This document shows, one piece after another, positions 44,885 through 53,590 of a stretch of DNA of 64,000 nt. How positions within the stretch are numbered: position 1 is the first letter of the stretch; each line of letters opens with the position of its first letter. A program made the translations under genes and the position numbers. Location of the stretch: assembly GCF_024029915.1 (NCBI RefSeq), contig NZ_CP097478.1:1-64000 (forward strand), written 5' to 3'. The notes below the pieces were generated by a model. It had not been told where the DNA came from. It was given only the letters and a program-made list of their open reading frames with translations, and ran no database searches. This DNA is from Fructilactobacillus ixorae (GTDB taxonomy: Bacteria > Bacillota > Bacilli > Lactobacillales > Lactobacillaceae).

Positions 44885-46028
44885 GGCTCTTCCTTTTTGT
44901 ATAATTAGTGAAAATAAAAAATAACATATCGGATACCCACGATATGTTCCCATCCTCTAAAAGGTGTTAATTGTTATGAATGTGTAATAACAATCAAAGA
45001 GATATTACCGTGAAACAAATAACTAAAAACTTTGTTATCTCGACGAATACCGTTATGATACAAGCCGAAAGCTTAGCTAGGTATCATAAAACTGGTTATC
45101 GATATTTACCCCAACATATTGCCTTTGACGATTTTAAATCAGGTAAAATGTCGCTAAGCGGAATGAGCATCGCACTGATGAACTTAGACACACACCAACT
45201 AATTGATATCATTCAAAGCAGACATGGTAGATTATTGGAGGATTATTTTCTAAGATATTCATCCTTACCTTAGCTAGAGCCGCCGTTAAAACGGTAACCG
45301 TAGATTTATTTTCTCCCTATCGTGGCATAATCAAAAGTGTATTTCCTAAGCTCAAATCATAGCGGACCGCTTTCATGTTGTTAACCAGGCCTACACGGTT
45401 AAATAAGGAACTAATTAAAATCATGAAAGAGTATGTCAGTAATAACCCTAAATACCGCCAATTAAAAAGTTTATACAAGTTGCTTTTTAAAAAGGTTGAA
45501 AAATTAGACTATCAGGTTTTCAAACGAAGAAGAAACTATCAATATGCTTGTTTGACTGATACGGAAGTTGTAGAAAGATTACTCTCCTTATCACCATCAC
45601 TTCGTGATGCTTATGACTTCTATCAAGATATGACTCAGATCGTAACCAAAACGCATAATCAGCAGGAGTTAGCCGATCTGCTTAATTCAGCTAAGCATCA
45701 AGATCAATATCAAAATCTTCCTGAAGCAATGAAAAAGGGCAGACGTACATTAAAATGCCATCAAGAAGAAATTGAAAATAGCTTTACTTATTCCTTCAGT
45801 AATGGTCCTTTAGAAGGAATTAATAACAAAATCAATGTTATCAATAGAACCGCTTATGGTCATCGTAGTTTCAAGAATTTCAGACTTAGAATTCTCATCT
45901 CATTTTCAAACAACTATTTCTCAAAAAATTATAAACAAAAGGCGACAGAATCCTTTAAGGATTCCATCGCTTAGGTTCAGACTCATTTATTAAATTATTT
46001 ACTCATCATTACCATTTGACCAAGCGCC
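44885..46028 (+). mobile_element. Degraded ISL3-family insertion sequence
   Basis: Left end GGCTCTTCCTTTTT (44885 on) and right end ACCATTTGACCAAGCGCC (46011-46028) are diverged versions of the ISL3 terminal repeats, which in the family read GGCTCTT...TCAAATG. A hairpin AACATATCG/CGATATGTT (44922-44949) lies inside the left end, as in related elements. The transposase is broken. Ends are approximate. Confidence 0.6.
44950..45974 (+). pseudogene. ISL3-family transposase, broken
   Basis: Three pieces of one transposase can be read. From 44980, QRDITVKQITKNFVISTNTV and LPQHIAFDDFKSGKM match the helix-turn-helix and first catalytic region (DDF, then DTHQLIDIIQSR). Near 45270 the frame shifts; the next piece reads AAVKTVTVDLFSPYRG, then a stop at about 45359. 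From about 45375 the C-terminal part continues (SNGPLEGINNKINVINRTAYGHRSFKNF, with the last catalytic Glu). The N-terminal zinc-finger part is missing. At least one frameshift and one stop make it inactive. Confidence 0.85.
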
Positions 46029-46083
46029 AAAAAGATTAATTTTGATTGAGCATCAAAATTAATCTCTAATAAATACATATTAT

Positions 46084-46602
46084 TTATAATTCATTTTTTA
46101 TTTTCCTGTAGTAATTTGACCAATTGTTTTTAGTGGACTTTGTTATCGTTTTGCTTAGCAAATACTCTAATATGTTTTTCTTGTTCGTATTATCTAAAAA
46201 AGTATATTTTTGGGGAGCATTGAAATTATCAAATTTCTTACGAAGTGTATTTAATTTTATTGGATGAATTTGGTAAACAGCTATAATTGGAATGATAACT
46301 CCAGTATTCTTTTCTTTGAAGTAATCAAAAATATCATTATAAGAATCATTTTCAATTATTGACCCAATATTTGCTAGTTTTTTTGCATCACTAATAATAG
46401 GTTGATCACAAAGTATAAATGCTTCAATTCCTCCATTTTTGCCACTTGTATAAATAAAAGCTTGAAATGGTTCTTTAAAAAAAGATTTACGATATTCAAC
46501 TACCTTATATCCTTTTTTTATTTCTTCTACGTATTCTCTGTGAATGGATATTAAAAGAGTGGGTAAAAGAGGATTATATACTTCACTAATTTTATTTATC
46601 AT
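46084..46602 (-). CDS. ASCH-like domain protein
   Basis: Intact 172-residue protein. The stretch LLISIHREYVEEIKKGYKVV followed by EYRKSFFKE and AFIYTSGKNGGIEAFILCD has the pattern of ASCH/PUA-like folds (an SIHPKYAEKI-like helix, then a strand with Y-T-S). ASCH domains bind or process RNA or nucleotides. The C-terminal half (KYTFLDN... onward) is basic and unrecognised. Codon use is strongly AT-rich, unlike neighbours. ATG 46602 overlaps the end of the upstream gene by 11 bases, with GGAGAA inside that gene. Exact function not known. Confidence 0.6.
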   Translation of the reverse strand: MINKISEVYNPLLPTLLISIHREYVEEIKKGYKVVEYRKSFFKEPFQAFIYTSGKNGGIEAFILCDQPIISDAKKLANIGSIIENDSYNDIFDYFKEKNTGVIIPIIAVYQIHPIKLNTLRKKFDNFNAPQKYTFLDNTNKKNILEYLLSKTITKSTKNNWSNYYRKIKNEL

Positions 46603-46945
46603 TTTTAATTATCTTCTCCAAATAATTTCTACAAAAATTTTTTGTGTCTTTTACCCAATTTTCCATTTCATTATATAAATTAAAAAAATATTTTTTATCA
46701 TCTAAAATAATATCACTGTTTAAAAAGTTCTTATATTTTTTGTCATAATATTCATTATTTATATATAATGACTTAGATAATTTTCCTCCATTTTCATCTA
46801 ATATTAACGGAGAAAAAAGTCTAAAAGGGATACTACTTTCACCTAATCTTAGCAAACCTAATATACTTACCCTTTCATTCCAAAGTCCTGACCAATCAGA
46901 TGAATCAAACATAATTGTGAAATCTCCACTAATCGTTTTTAAGTA
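46592..46945 (-). pseudogene. C-terminal fragment of a class I synthetase-like (KMSKS) protein
   Basis: About 118 residues without a proper start. The readable part, TIMFDSSDWSGLWNER...LRLGESSIPFRLFSPLI then LDENGGKLSKSLYIN, has the layout of the end of a class I aminoacyl-tRNA-synthetase Rossmann domain, with GGKLSKS in place of KMSKS. The expected N-terminal HIGH half is missing: at about 46945 the sequence passes into a transposase remnant. It overlaps and precedes the ASCH gene, so the two once formed an operon. Identity is tentative; homologue search needed to decide. Confidence 0.45.
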
Positions 46946-47327
46946 GGTAAACAAGCTAAACTGAAATCAAGCAAACCACGGTTTAACAGATTATGGATGG
47001 TGGCCATAGCTACTTCATAAAAACAGTTAATCAAAGCCGGTGATCACGTTAATTTCAAATGATTCTCCACAACCTGTTTTAACGAAGCGGTTAATTGGGT
47101 TTTTCTGTCACCTTTTTTACCGTTTACAATCTGCATCAGCTTGAGTTAATAACGGATTATAAAGAGTTACTCGCGATGGTTCATAATGAATCGTTTATTT
47201 AGGAAAAACTAGTTTATCAGCCATTTCATGAAGTGAAAGGCTTTCATTAACTAATTGTGCTAACTTACCGCAGTCAGAAAATGTTAAAAGGTAATATCTC
47301 CTTACTAGTATGTTTGGTCACTACCAT
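46945..47327 (-). pseudogene. IS30-like transposase remnant
   Basis: Read on the minus strand from ATG 47327 with frame changes: CGKLAQLVNESLSLHEMADKL (helix-turn-helix), TIHYEPSRVTLYNPLLTQAD, then TIHNLLNRGLLDFSLA near 46960. These match the order of an IS30-family N-terminal region (S-L-x-E-I-A-x-L ... T-I-x-x-E-L-x-R-V ... IYRWI). It is interrupted by a frameshift near 47280 and stops near 47200 and 47130. The DDE domain is absent. It cuts off the synthetase-like gene. Confidence 0.5.
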
Positions 47328-47651
47328 TTTAATCTATTACTTTGTTTTTTTATTTTATTTAGTGTTCGAAACAATTATAGAATTTGCACTAATTATAAAA
47401 AAGGTACTAACCACATTCACATTAGTTAATGGCATCAGTGTCAAAAATACATTTACGAATTTTATCTAAATCACTTGACCAAATGTATTTTTGATAATAT
47501 TAACCATTATAATTAAATTTGTAGTCCTCATCGGTTACTTTTTTTATTTTGATTATTGCGAGCTGAGTCACATGAAGCTAGAGTGAGCGTTATCGTAAGA
47601 AAAGCATAAACCGTAATTAAGCCTTTTTCATGTTATTCTCATTTATGGTTA
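47328..47651. other. AT-rich gene-free stretch
   Basis: No credible gene, RNA or site seen. An open frame (47257-47469, +) lacks a ribosome-binding site and has the composition of random AT-rich sequence. Probably debris of the IS island. Confidence 0.5.
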
Positions 47652-49217
47652 TTATGATTCACTAGCCCGCACCCGGAAATTATCCGGTTCAGTAGCATGA
47701 TAGGGGTCGTGGTCTTTCAGATACTGAATCATTAAGTTCGGGATTGTTTCGCTGGTCTGTTTGACGACCTTATCAATCGAAAACATCTGATAGTTACCGC
47801 CGCCGATGGCCCGGTAGTTGTTCATGGCCACCGTTAATTCCTGTTCGTCGGTTACTGGTTGACCGTGATAATTGAGGTTAGTAACACGATGCCCTAGCGG
47901 TTGTGCAACGTCAAATTCGTAGTCAATGCCACTGTAAACGTCGTAGTTATACAGTTGTAACTTTGGTTTCACGAATTCCTCGTTGATGACAATGTGCCCG
48001 GCCTGGACGGTGAAAAAGGTGGCTGATTGTTCCAATGCGGCTCGCAACTCTTTTCCCGTGATTCGTTCGGCAACGGCCACGTTTGGAAACGAATAATTAC
48101 TGATGATTTCGCGCATGGAAACGTGCGGGCTCAGTCCAGTAATTTCATTATTAAACAGGGCAGTTCCAGAGATGTCCGCGCCAAGTGCGTCCATTTGGAC
48201 CTGATTAATTAAGGTGAGGTATGGATGACCGTGCAAGCGGGCTTGCATCGGATCATGAATTTGCAGGTCGGCTCCGGTAACCGTACCCACGGGGGCTTCG
48301 AGCCAGGTCTGGACCTGGTTTTCGACCTTGGGATCCGGAAGTAACGTTTCATCAATGGCAACGTCTGCGGTTTTTAAGAGTGCGCTTGTCCCATTGATTA
48401 CGTGATGATCATCATCGAGATTCAGGGTGATTTGGCCAACGTAGCTGCCCCGCACCCCGGGTTGGGTGAAGGGGACGTGGTTAATCGTCCCAGCTAGTTC
48501 CCGGTGTTGGTGTCCAGTGATCAGGGCGTCAATGCCGGGCACGGTCGTTAAAAGCCGGTAGCCCTCGTTTTCGACCGTTGCTGCTTCGGTGGGCTGACCA
48601 GTCTTTGGATCGGCTTCTAACCCCCCGTGGTAAGCGACAATCACCACATCAGCTTGGAGCCGGAGGTTTGGCACCACATCCTTTGCAACCGTTAAAATGG
48701 AATCAAAGGTTAAACCCGCAATGTTTGCGGCTTTTTCCCAGTTCGGGATAAAGGCCGTGGTTAAGCCTAAGATGGCAATTTTAACGCCCTGGATTTCAAT
48801 GATTCGATAGGGAGCATCGGCGATGTGTTCGGCTTCAGCGCCGGTAATGTTGGCATTTAAAAGAGGATAATTACGGTCTGCTTCTGCAGCTCGGAGGTAC
48901 TCTAATCCATAGTTAAATTCGTGATTACCCAAGATGCCGGCATCATAACCAATCTGGCTCGTAATGCCGGTGAGAAAGGCAGTTGGAGCTTGCGGGTGGT
49001 CAGCTAAGTAACTGGTGAGCGGGGATCCCTGGATTAGATCCCCATTTTCCACGGCTAACACGATTTCGTCTGGTTGCGCCTGTTCGCGGGCTTGCTTGAT
49101 GATGGTTCCGGCTTTTAAGAGGCCAATGCCCGTATAGTTATCCTTGGTGCTGTAGTTGGTCGGGTAAACGTAGCCATGCACGTCACTCGTGGATAGAATT
49201 TTAATTGTTTTTGGCAT
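47652..49217 (-). CDS. Bifunctional metallophosphoesterase / 5'-nucleotidase
   Basis: 521-residue enzyme of the UshA/YfkN group, dephosphorylating nucleotides or 2',3'-cyclic nucleotides. N-terminal metallophosphoesterase domain with metal motifs SDVHG (11-15), GNHE (97-100) and GHQH near 238; C-terminal 5'-nucleotidase domain (about 320-500) with substrate-binding NNYRAIGGGNYQMF. There is no signal peptide or sortase motif, so it should act in the cytoplasm, unlike most UshA types. Its start overlaps the end of the upstream MFS gene by 17 bases, so the two are translationally coupled. Confidence 0.9.
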   Translation of the reverse strand: MPKTIKILSTSDVHGYVYPTNYSTKDNYTGIGLLKAGTIIKQAREQAQPDEIVLAVENGDLIQGSPLTSYLADHPQAPTAFLTGITSQIGYDAGILGNHEFNYGLEYLRAAEADRNYPLLNANITGAEAEHIADAPYRIIEIQGVKIAILGLTTAFIPNWEKAANIAGLTFDSILTVAKDVVPNLRLQADVVIVAYHGGLEADPKTGQPTEAATVENEGYRLLTTVPGIDALITGHQHRELAGTINHVPFTQPGVRGSYVGQITLNLDDDHHVINGTSALLKTADVAIDETLLPDPKVENQVQTWLEAPVGTVTGADLQIHDPMQARLHGHPYLTLINQVQMDALGADISGTALFNNEITGLSPHVSMREIISNYSFPNVAVAERITGKELRAALEQSATFFTVQAGHIVINEEFVKPKLQLYNYDVYSGIDYEFDVAQPLGHRVTNLNYHGQPVTDEQELTVAMNNYRAIGGGNYQMFSIDKVVKQTSETIPNLMIQYLKDHDPYHATEPDNFRVRASES

Positions 49218-50430
49218 AACGTGGGTGTCCCTTCCGTAGTTGTTTAATTGACATCATGACAACGAAGCTCACGAGATAACAACCACTCATGAAGACGACC
49301 ACCATGGTAATCGTCGAAACGTCCATGATGAACCCGATTAGAACCGGGGTAAAGGTTCCAATCGTTTTAGCAATCGACATGATGGTGTTGTTGGCTGTGG
49401 CCCGGTTCTTGCTGGGGTAGAGGCTACTAACTACGGCCCCATATCCGCTATACATTCCATCGGTCAGAAACCCGACGATGGTACCGGCGGCCACAAATTC
49501 GATTTTAGTTTGCGCCATGATTAAGAGGTACACGGAGGCAGCAGACCCTAAGAGATAGATTCCAAAGGCCAAGCGACTGCCAAAGTGGTCTTGTAAGTAA
49601 CCAAAGACAGAGATCCCGACGGCCATGCCGATGATGGTGAAGACCATCCACACGGACGAACTAGCCACGTTCACGTGCATTCGTTCCTGGGCAATCGTGG
49701 GGAGCCAGTTCATCACCGTGGTGTAACCGGCAATGTGAATCAGAAACATGATGATGATCCGAATTGATAGTGAGGCTTCGTGTGGCGTGGAAAAGAGCGA
49801 CCATACGTCACCGAGCTGGACTTTTTTGGTTTGCGCTAATTCGTGATTGTGCTTAAAGTCAGCACTTTCTGGCAGGTGAAAGCGAATGAACCAGGCTAAG
49901 ATGACGGGGAAAATGCCGACGAAAAAGAGCAGGTGCCAACCATAGTGAGGGATGATGAAGGCCGCTAGGAGCGAGGCCAGGACGGCTCCAAGTTGACCAG
50001 CGACTCCCGCGGCGGACGAAATCCGCCCCATGTATTTTTTCGCAAAGGCTTCACTGAGCATTGTGAGCGCGATTCCGTATTCCCCACTGGTTCCGATACC
50101 GATGATGATTCGGAACAAACACAGCATAAAGAACGAATTAGTTAACCCCATGCCAGCCGTTCCAAGCGCGTAGATGAAGATGGACCAACTGAGGGTTTTG
50201 ACCCGGCCAAATTTATCGGCTAGGATTCCAAAGCCAATGCCCCCAAAGAGGGAGCCGATGGCAGTAATCGAGGGAATTAAGCCCCCTTCGGCCTTGGTGA
50301 TATGTAAGGTAGCGATGATGGACGCTAACGCGAGTCCAATGAACGCGGAGTCCATCCGTTCGAGAACAAACCCGATGCCCGTGGATAGGGACACCCGCTT
50401 TTGGTATTTCGTAAACTGGTTAAAGTGCAT
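49201..50430 (-). CDS. MFS transporter (metabolite:H+ symporter-like)
   Basis: 409 residues, about 12 helices. Motif A appears as GILADKFGRVKTLSW near 73 and a second one as GYLQDHFGSRLAFG near 273, the paired pattern of sugar- and acid-symporter MFS families rather than drug exporters. The coupled downstream nucleotidase suggests a nucleoside- or phosphate-ester-related substrate; this is inference. Start ATG 50430 follows GGAGGAAG. The leader upstream is unusually structured. Confidence 0.82.
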   Translation of the reverse strand: MHFNQFTKYQKRVSLSTGIGFVLERMDSAFIGLALASIIATLHITKAEGGLIPSITAIGSLFGGIGFGILADKFGRVKTLSWSIFIYALGTAGMGLTNSFFMLCLFRIIIGIGTSGEYGIALTMLSEAFAKKYMGRISSAAGVAGQLGAVLASLLAAFIIPHYGWHLLFFVGIFPVILAWFIRFHLPESADFKHNHELAQTKKVQLGDVWSLFSTPHEASLSIRIIIMFLIHIAGYTTVMNWLPTIAQERMHVNVASSSVWMVFTIIGMAVGISVFGYLQDHFGSRLAFGIYLLGSAASVYLLIMAQTKIEFVAAGTIVGFLTDGMYSGYGAVVSSLYPSKNRATANNTIMSIAKTIGTFTPVLIGFIMDVSTITMVVVFMSGCYLVSFVVMMSIKQLRKGHPRYAKNN

Positions 50431-50474
50431 AAGACTTCCTCCAAATCAAAAAGTGATTAAGGCAGGGTCTGAAA

Positions 50475-50550
50475 GTTCAGCGCACACAAAATCACTTTGG
50501 TTATGGAGTTCAATTGCTGTTAAATAACCGTGCTTGTGGTTTCTCTGAAC
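50475..50550 (-). promoter_or_regulatory. Structured leader of the MFS-nucleotidase operon
   Basis: Nested complementary blocks: GTTCAG/CTGAAC (50475-50480 with 50545-50550), CACAA/TTGTG (50485-50489 with 50534-50538), CAC/GTG (50493-50495 with 50530-50532) and GGTTAT/ATAACC (50499-50504 with 50524-50529). The result is one long hairpin with internal loops, 45 bases before the start codon on the minus strand. It matches no riboswitch I know. Confidence 0.4.
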
Positions 50551-50648
50551 CAACTTAAAGCTCTGTCTTTTTTCTAAGAATAGCACTTTTATTAGAATTC
50601 GCAACGTCTGGTTTCGCCAGATTAATTTTCGCTTGGGTTAAAAATCGG

Positions 50649-50654
50649 TATAAT
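50649..50654 (+). promoter_or_regulatory. -10 element of cadD-like gene
   Basis: Perfect TATAAT (50649-50654) with a poor -35. A small hairpin TCTGG/CCAGA (50607-50620) lies just upstream. Confidence 0.55.
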
Positions 50655-50686
50655 AGGAGCTAAAATCTTTTTAAAGAAGGTCAATT

Positions 50687-51277
50687 ATGCTTGCTACCAT
50701 TTTAACTGCCATCGCCTACTACGTGTCGACCAACATGGATTACATTTTGGTCTTGGTGTTACTGATTCACGCCAACCATCAGGATGGCCCCGTGCTAGCT
50801 GGGGATGTGCTTGGAACCAATGTTTTGATTCTACTGCCAATGGCCTTGGCAGCGATTGTCGGGGCGGTCACCCAAACCTGGATGATTGGCTTCTTGGGCT
50901 TATTTCCCCTGTACTTTGGCATCCAAGCGCTCTTTTTCCCAGATTCTGGGAACCAAATGAACGAAACCGACCACGGTTCGCGGTGGAGAACGGCCCTGCA
51001 CACTGCGATTATTACCGTGACGGCCTGTGGCGCCGATAACATTGCCGTGTACATCCCGCTCTTCGTGCACCGCTCCTTGCAACAGCTAGTGGTGATTTAC
51101 ATCGTGATGATTGGGATGGCAATCGTCTTTTTCCTGATTGCCCTGCTGATTAGTAAGAACAAACAGTTGGAACGAATCTTGAATCGCTATGGTCGGTATC
51201 TAGCGGGAGTCATTTATATTTACCTGGGCCTTTCCGTGTTAATTGGGAGTGGGACGATTCAGCATTTTTTGAAATAA
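50687..51277 (+). CDS. Cadmium resistance transporter, CadD family
   Basis: 196-residue membrane protein with about five or six hydrophobic helices, assigned to the CadD/LysE-like group from the opening (STNMDYILVLVLLIHA) and the conserved TVTACGADNIAVYIPLF in the middle. CadD gives modest cadmium or quaternary-ammonium resistance in staphylococci. No CadC/CadX-type ArsR regulator is next to it, so constitutive expression or another substrate is possible. ATG 50687 with AAGAAGG upstream. Convergent with the FMN reductase. Confidence 0.82.
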   Translation: MLATILTAIAYYVSTNMDYILVLVLLIHANHQDGPVLAGDVLGTNVLILLPMALAAIVGAVTQTWMIGFLGLFPLYFGIQALFFPDSGNQMNETDHGSRWRTALHTAIITVTACGADNIAVYIPLFVHRSLQQLVVIYIVMIGMAIVFFLIALLISKNKQLERILNRYGRYLAGVIYIYLGLSVLIGSGTIQHFLK

Positions 51278-51331
51278 GCCAGCTTCTAGAAGACAATTCC
51301 CAGGATAGGAACGTAGTTTCATTTCAAATCG

Positions 51332-51376
51332 AACCAGGCTCGGTATCCATTTTGAATGGGTCCGGGCCTGGTTTTA
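51332..51376. terminator. Bidirectional terminator
   Basis: AACCAGGCTCGG...ATCCATT and AATGGGT..CCGGGCCTGGTT form a very long hairpin with T or A runs on both flanks. Confidence 0.85.
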
Positions 51377-51395
51377 AATTAGCAACGAATGTGCG

Positions 51396-51992
51396 TTATG
51401 CAAAGCGATTTTCCCGCAAGACCTGCGCATAAAAAGCAAGCTCTTGTAGCATGCGTTCCAACCGGTCGGGATAGCGTCCCGCTGCTGGGGCATCAACTGG
51501 CATTTCTCCGTCCGCCGTAAAGTTTTGCGTTACCCGCCCGATGATGGTGGGCTTTGGTAGCACCCAACAACCGAGTTGGTTCAGGGTTGGTAATAGGGCT
51601 AAAAAGGCAAACTGACCACCTTGAGCACTGGGAGCATACGTAAGCACGCGGACCGGCTTTCCTTGCATTTCAAAGGCGACGTAATCCAGTCCGTTTTTAA
51701 GCACGGCCGGGATGGAGTGGTTATACTCCGGCGTCAAGATCACGTAGCCATCGCCCGCTTGTAAATCGTTAAGCCACTGCTGTTCGGGAGGCGTTAAGGT
51801 CCGGTTGGGATTATCCATGGGCGCCGCTGGTTCATTGAAAAAGGGTAAGTCGTAATTCGCAATGTCCATGAAGTTAAGCTGGACGTCAGCAGGATTGGTA
51901 AAAGTCGGTTGGTGGGTTTGCAGGTAAGCAAAGAGGTGGTGGCCCGCGGCGTTAGCGCGGGAACTGCCTAAAATCACGTTAATGGTAATCAT
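51396..51992 (-). CDS. NAD(P)H-dependent FMN reductase-like oxidoreductase
   Basis: 198-residue flavodoxin-fold protein. MITINVILGSSR is the phosphate-binding loop; the isoalloxazine-contacting segment is LTPEYNHSIPAVLKNGLDY. Such enzymes reduce FMN, quinones or azo compounds. The start is ATG 51992; the seven-codon upstream extension is not typical of the family. It diverges from katA over 143 bases holding a direct repeat. A paralogue with the same motifs lies at 57670-58272. Confidence 0.87.
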   Translation of the reverse strand: MITINVILGSSRANAAGHHLFAYLQTHQPTFTNPADVQLNFMDIANYDLPFFNEPAAPMDNPNRTLTPPEQQWLNDLQAGDGYVILTPEYNHSIPAVLKNGLDYVAFEMQGKPVRVLTYAPSAQGGQFAFLALLPTLNQLGCWVLPKPTIIGRVTQNFTADGEMPVDAPAAGRYPDRLERMLQELAFYAQVLRENRFA

Positions 51993-52024
51993 TGGGACAC
52001 ACTTTCTAATCATCTAATTTTCGT

Positions 52025-52110
52025 GGGTTGGAATCACTTAATTATAAGGCTTTTACGTTGACAGTAACATGATTTTGTTATGTACTAGGGTTGGAATCAT
52101 TTACATATAA
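52025..52110. promoter_or_regulatory. katA promoter region with a direct repeat
   Basis: Two 23-base copies beginning GGGTTGGAATCA lie at 52025-52047 and 52088-52110, identical at 20 positions and 63 bp apart. Between them is a likely katA promoter: TTGACA (52058-52063), 17 bp, TGTACT (52081-52086). In its spacer is the dyad TAACA-N6-TGTTA (52065-52080). No PerR box is seen. Confidence 0.6.
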
Positions 52111-52135
52111 CTTTACGTAATAGGAGGAACCTAAC

Positions 52136-53581
52136 ATGGCAGATAAATTAACGACCGAAGCAGGTCAACCGTGGGCGAACAATGAGCATTCCCAAACGGC
52201 TGGAGTTCGTGGCCCCGTTTTAATGCAGGACTACCAACTGTTAGAAAAGCTCGCGCACTTTAACCGGGAACGAATCCCAGAACGGGTGGTGCACGCAAAG
52301 GGTGCCGGAGCTAAGGGAGTCTTTAAGTTAACGCATGACATGAGCAAATACACTAAGGCCGACTTGTTTAACGGGGTTGGCAAAGAAACCCCACTCGCCA
52401 TTCGGTTCTCGCAGGTGGCTGGTGAATCTGGTTACCCAGATACAATTCGAGATGTCCGTGGTTTTGCTATCAAGTTCTACACTCAAGACGGAAACTATGA
52501 CATTGTGGGGAACAACACTCCCATCTTCTTTGTCAACGATCCATTAAAGTTCCCCGACTTCATTCACTCGCAAAAGCGGGATCCCAAGACGCACTTGCGG
52601 AGTGATGAAATGCAGTGGGACTTCTGGTCCCACTCACCAGAATCAGTCCACCAAGTGACCTACTTGATGGGAGACCGGGGTAATCCAGCTAGTTACCGGA
52701 CGATGAACGGGTATGGAAGTCATACGTACAAGTGGGTCAACAAGGCTGACGATGTTTACTGGGTTAAATACCACTTCATTAGCCAACAAGGAGTTGAAAA
52801 CATGACCGACGAAACGGCCGCCAAGGCTGCTTCTAAGGACACGGATTACTTGATGCACGACCTCTACGATGCGATTGAACAAAAAGATTACCCGTCCTGG
52901 AAGGTTTACGTTCAAATTTTGCCGTACCAAGAAGGGATTGACTACCCAGCCGACATTTTCGATGTGACCAAGGTTGTTTCCCACCACGATTACCCATTGC
53001 AAGAAGTGGGTGAGTTCACGTTGAATGAAAATCCAACGAACTACTTCGATAACGTGGAAGAAATTGCCTTTTCACCGGCCAACTTGGTTCCGGGGATTGA
53101 AGCTTCTCCAGATAAGTTGTTACAGGGACGGCTCTTTGCGTACAAGGATGCTGAACGGTACCGGTTAGGCGCTAACTATGAACAACTGAAGATTAACCGG
53201 CCCGTTAATGAAGTCCACAATTACGAACGAGACGGCTTCATGGCTGATAATCAAGGTAGTGAAGTTAACTACGAACCTAACAGTAAAAATGGACCGGTTG
53301 AAGATCCGCACGCTTCGATTACGCCGGAACAATTACAAGGGGCAACCGGAGCTTACCGGCCCTACGACCAGGATTATTATTCCCAAGCTGGGGCTTTGTA
53401 CCGGTTGATGAGTCCGGAAGAACAGGATCGGCTGATTAAGACGATTAAAGGTGGCTTAGGCTCCTTTGATAACCATGAAATTCAAGTGTTGGAAACGAAG
53501 CAATTCTACAAGGCGGATCCAGAATACGGAACGCGGGTTGCAGCAGCACTCGGACTTGATGTAGACGAAATTAAAGACTAA
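52136..53581 (+). CDS. katA: Haem catalase (monofunctional)
   Basis: Splits H2O2 to water and O2. 481 residues, the small-subunit clade. Distal His53 is in ERVVHAKGAG, the distal Asn in VGNNTPIFF near 126, and proximal haem-ligand Tyr336 in RLFAYKDAERYRLG. All catalytic residues are intact. Lactobacilli cannot make haem, so activity would need an external supply. AGGAGG stands 8 bases before the ATG. Monocistronic with a strong terminator. It complements the H2O2-forming pyruvate oxidase at 26 kb. Confidence 0.97.
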   Translation: MADKLTTEAGQPWANNEHSQTAGVRGPVLMQDYQLLEKLAHFNRERIPERVVHAKGAGAKGVFKLTHDMSKYTKADLFNGVGKETPLAIRFSQVAGESGYPDTIRDVRGFAIKFYTQDGNYDIVGNNTPIFFVNDPLKFPDFIHSQKRDPKTHLRSDEMQWDFWSHSPESVHQVTYLMGDRGNPASYRTMNGYGSHTYKWVNKADDVYWVKYHFISQQGVENMTDETAAKAASKDTDYLMHDLYDAIEQKDYPSWKVYVQILPYQEGIDYPADIFDVTKVVSHHDYPLQEVGEFTLNENPTNYFDNVEEIAFSPANLVPGIEASPDKLLQGRLFAYKDAERYRLGANYEQLKINRPVNEVHNYERDGFMADNQGSEVNYEPNSKNGPVEDPHASITPEQLQGATGAYRPYDQDYYSQAGALYRLMSPEEQDRLIKTIKGGLGSFDNHEIQVLETKQFYKADPEYGTRVAAALGLDVDEIKD

Positions 53582-53590
53582 CCCAACTTA

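Noticed and set aside
47257..47469. 70-codon hydrophobic frame on the plus strand
   Set aside because: No ribosome-binding site, AT-rich random composition and overlap with the transposase remnant.
52025..52135. PerR box upstream of katA
   Set aside because: No TTATAATNATTATAA-like dyad; the repeats there have another sequence.
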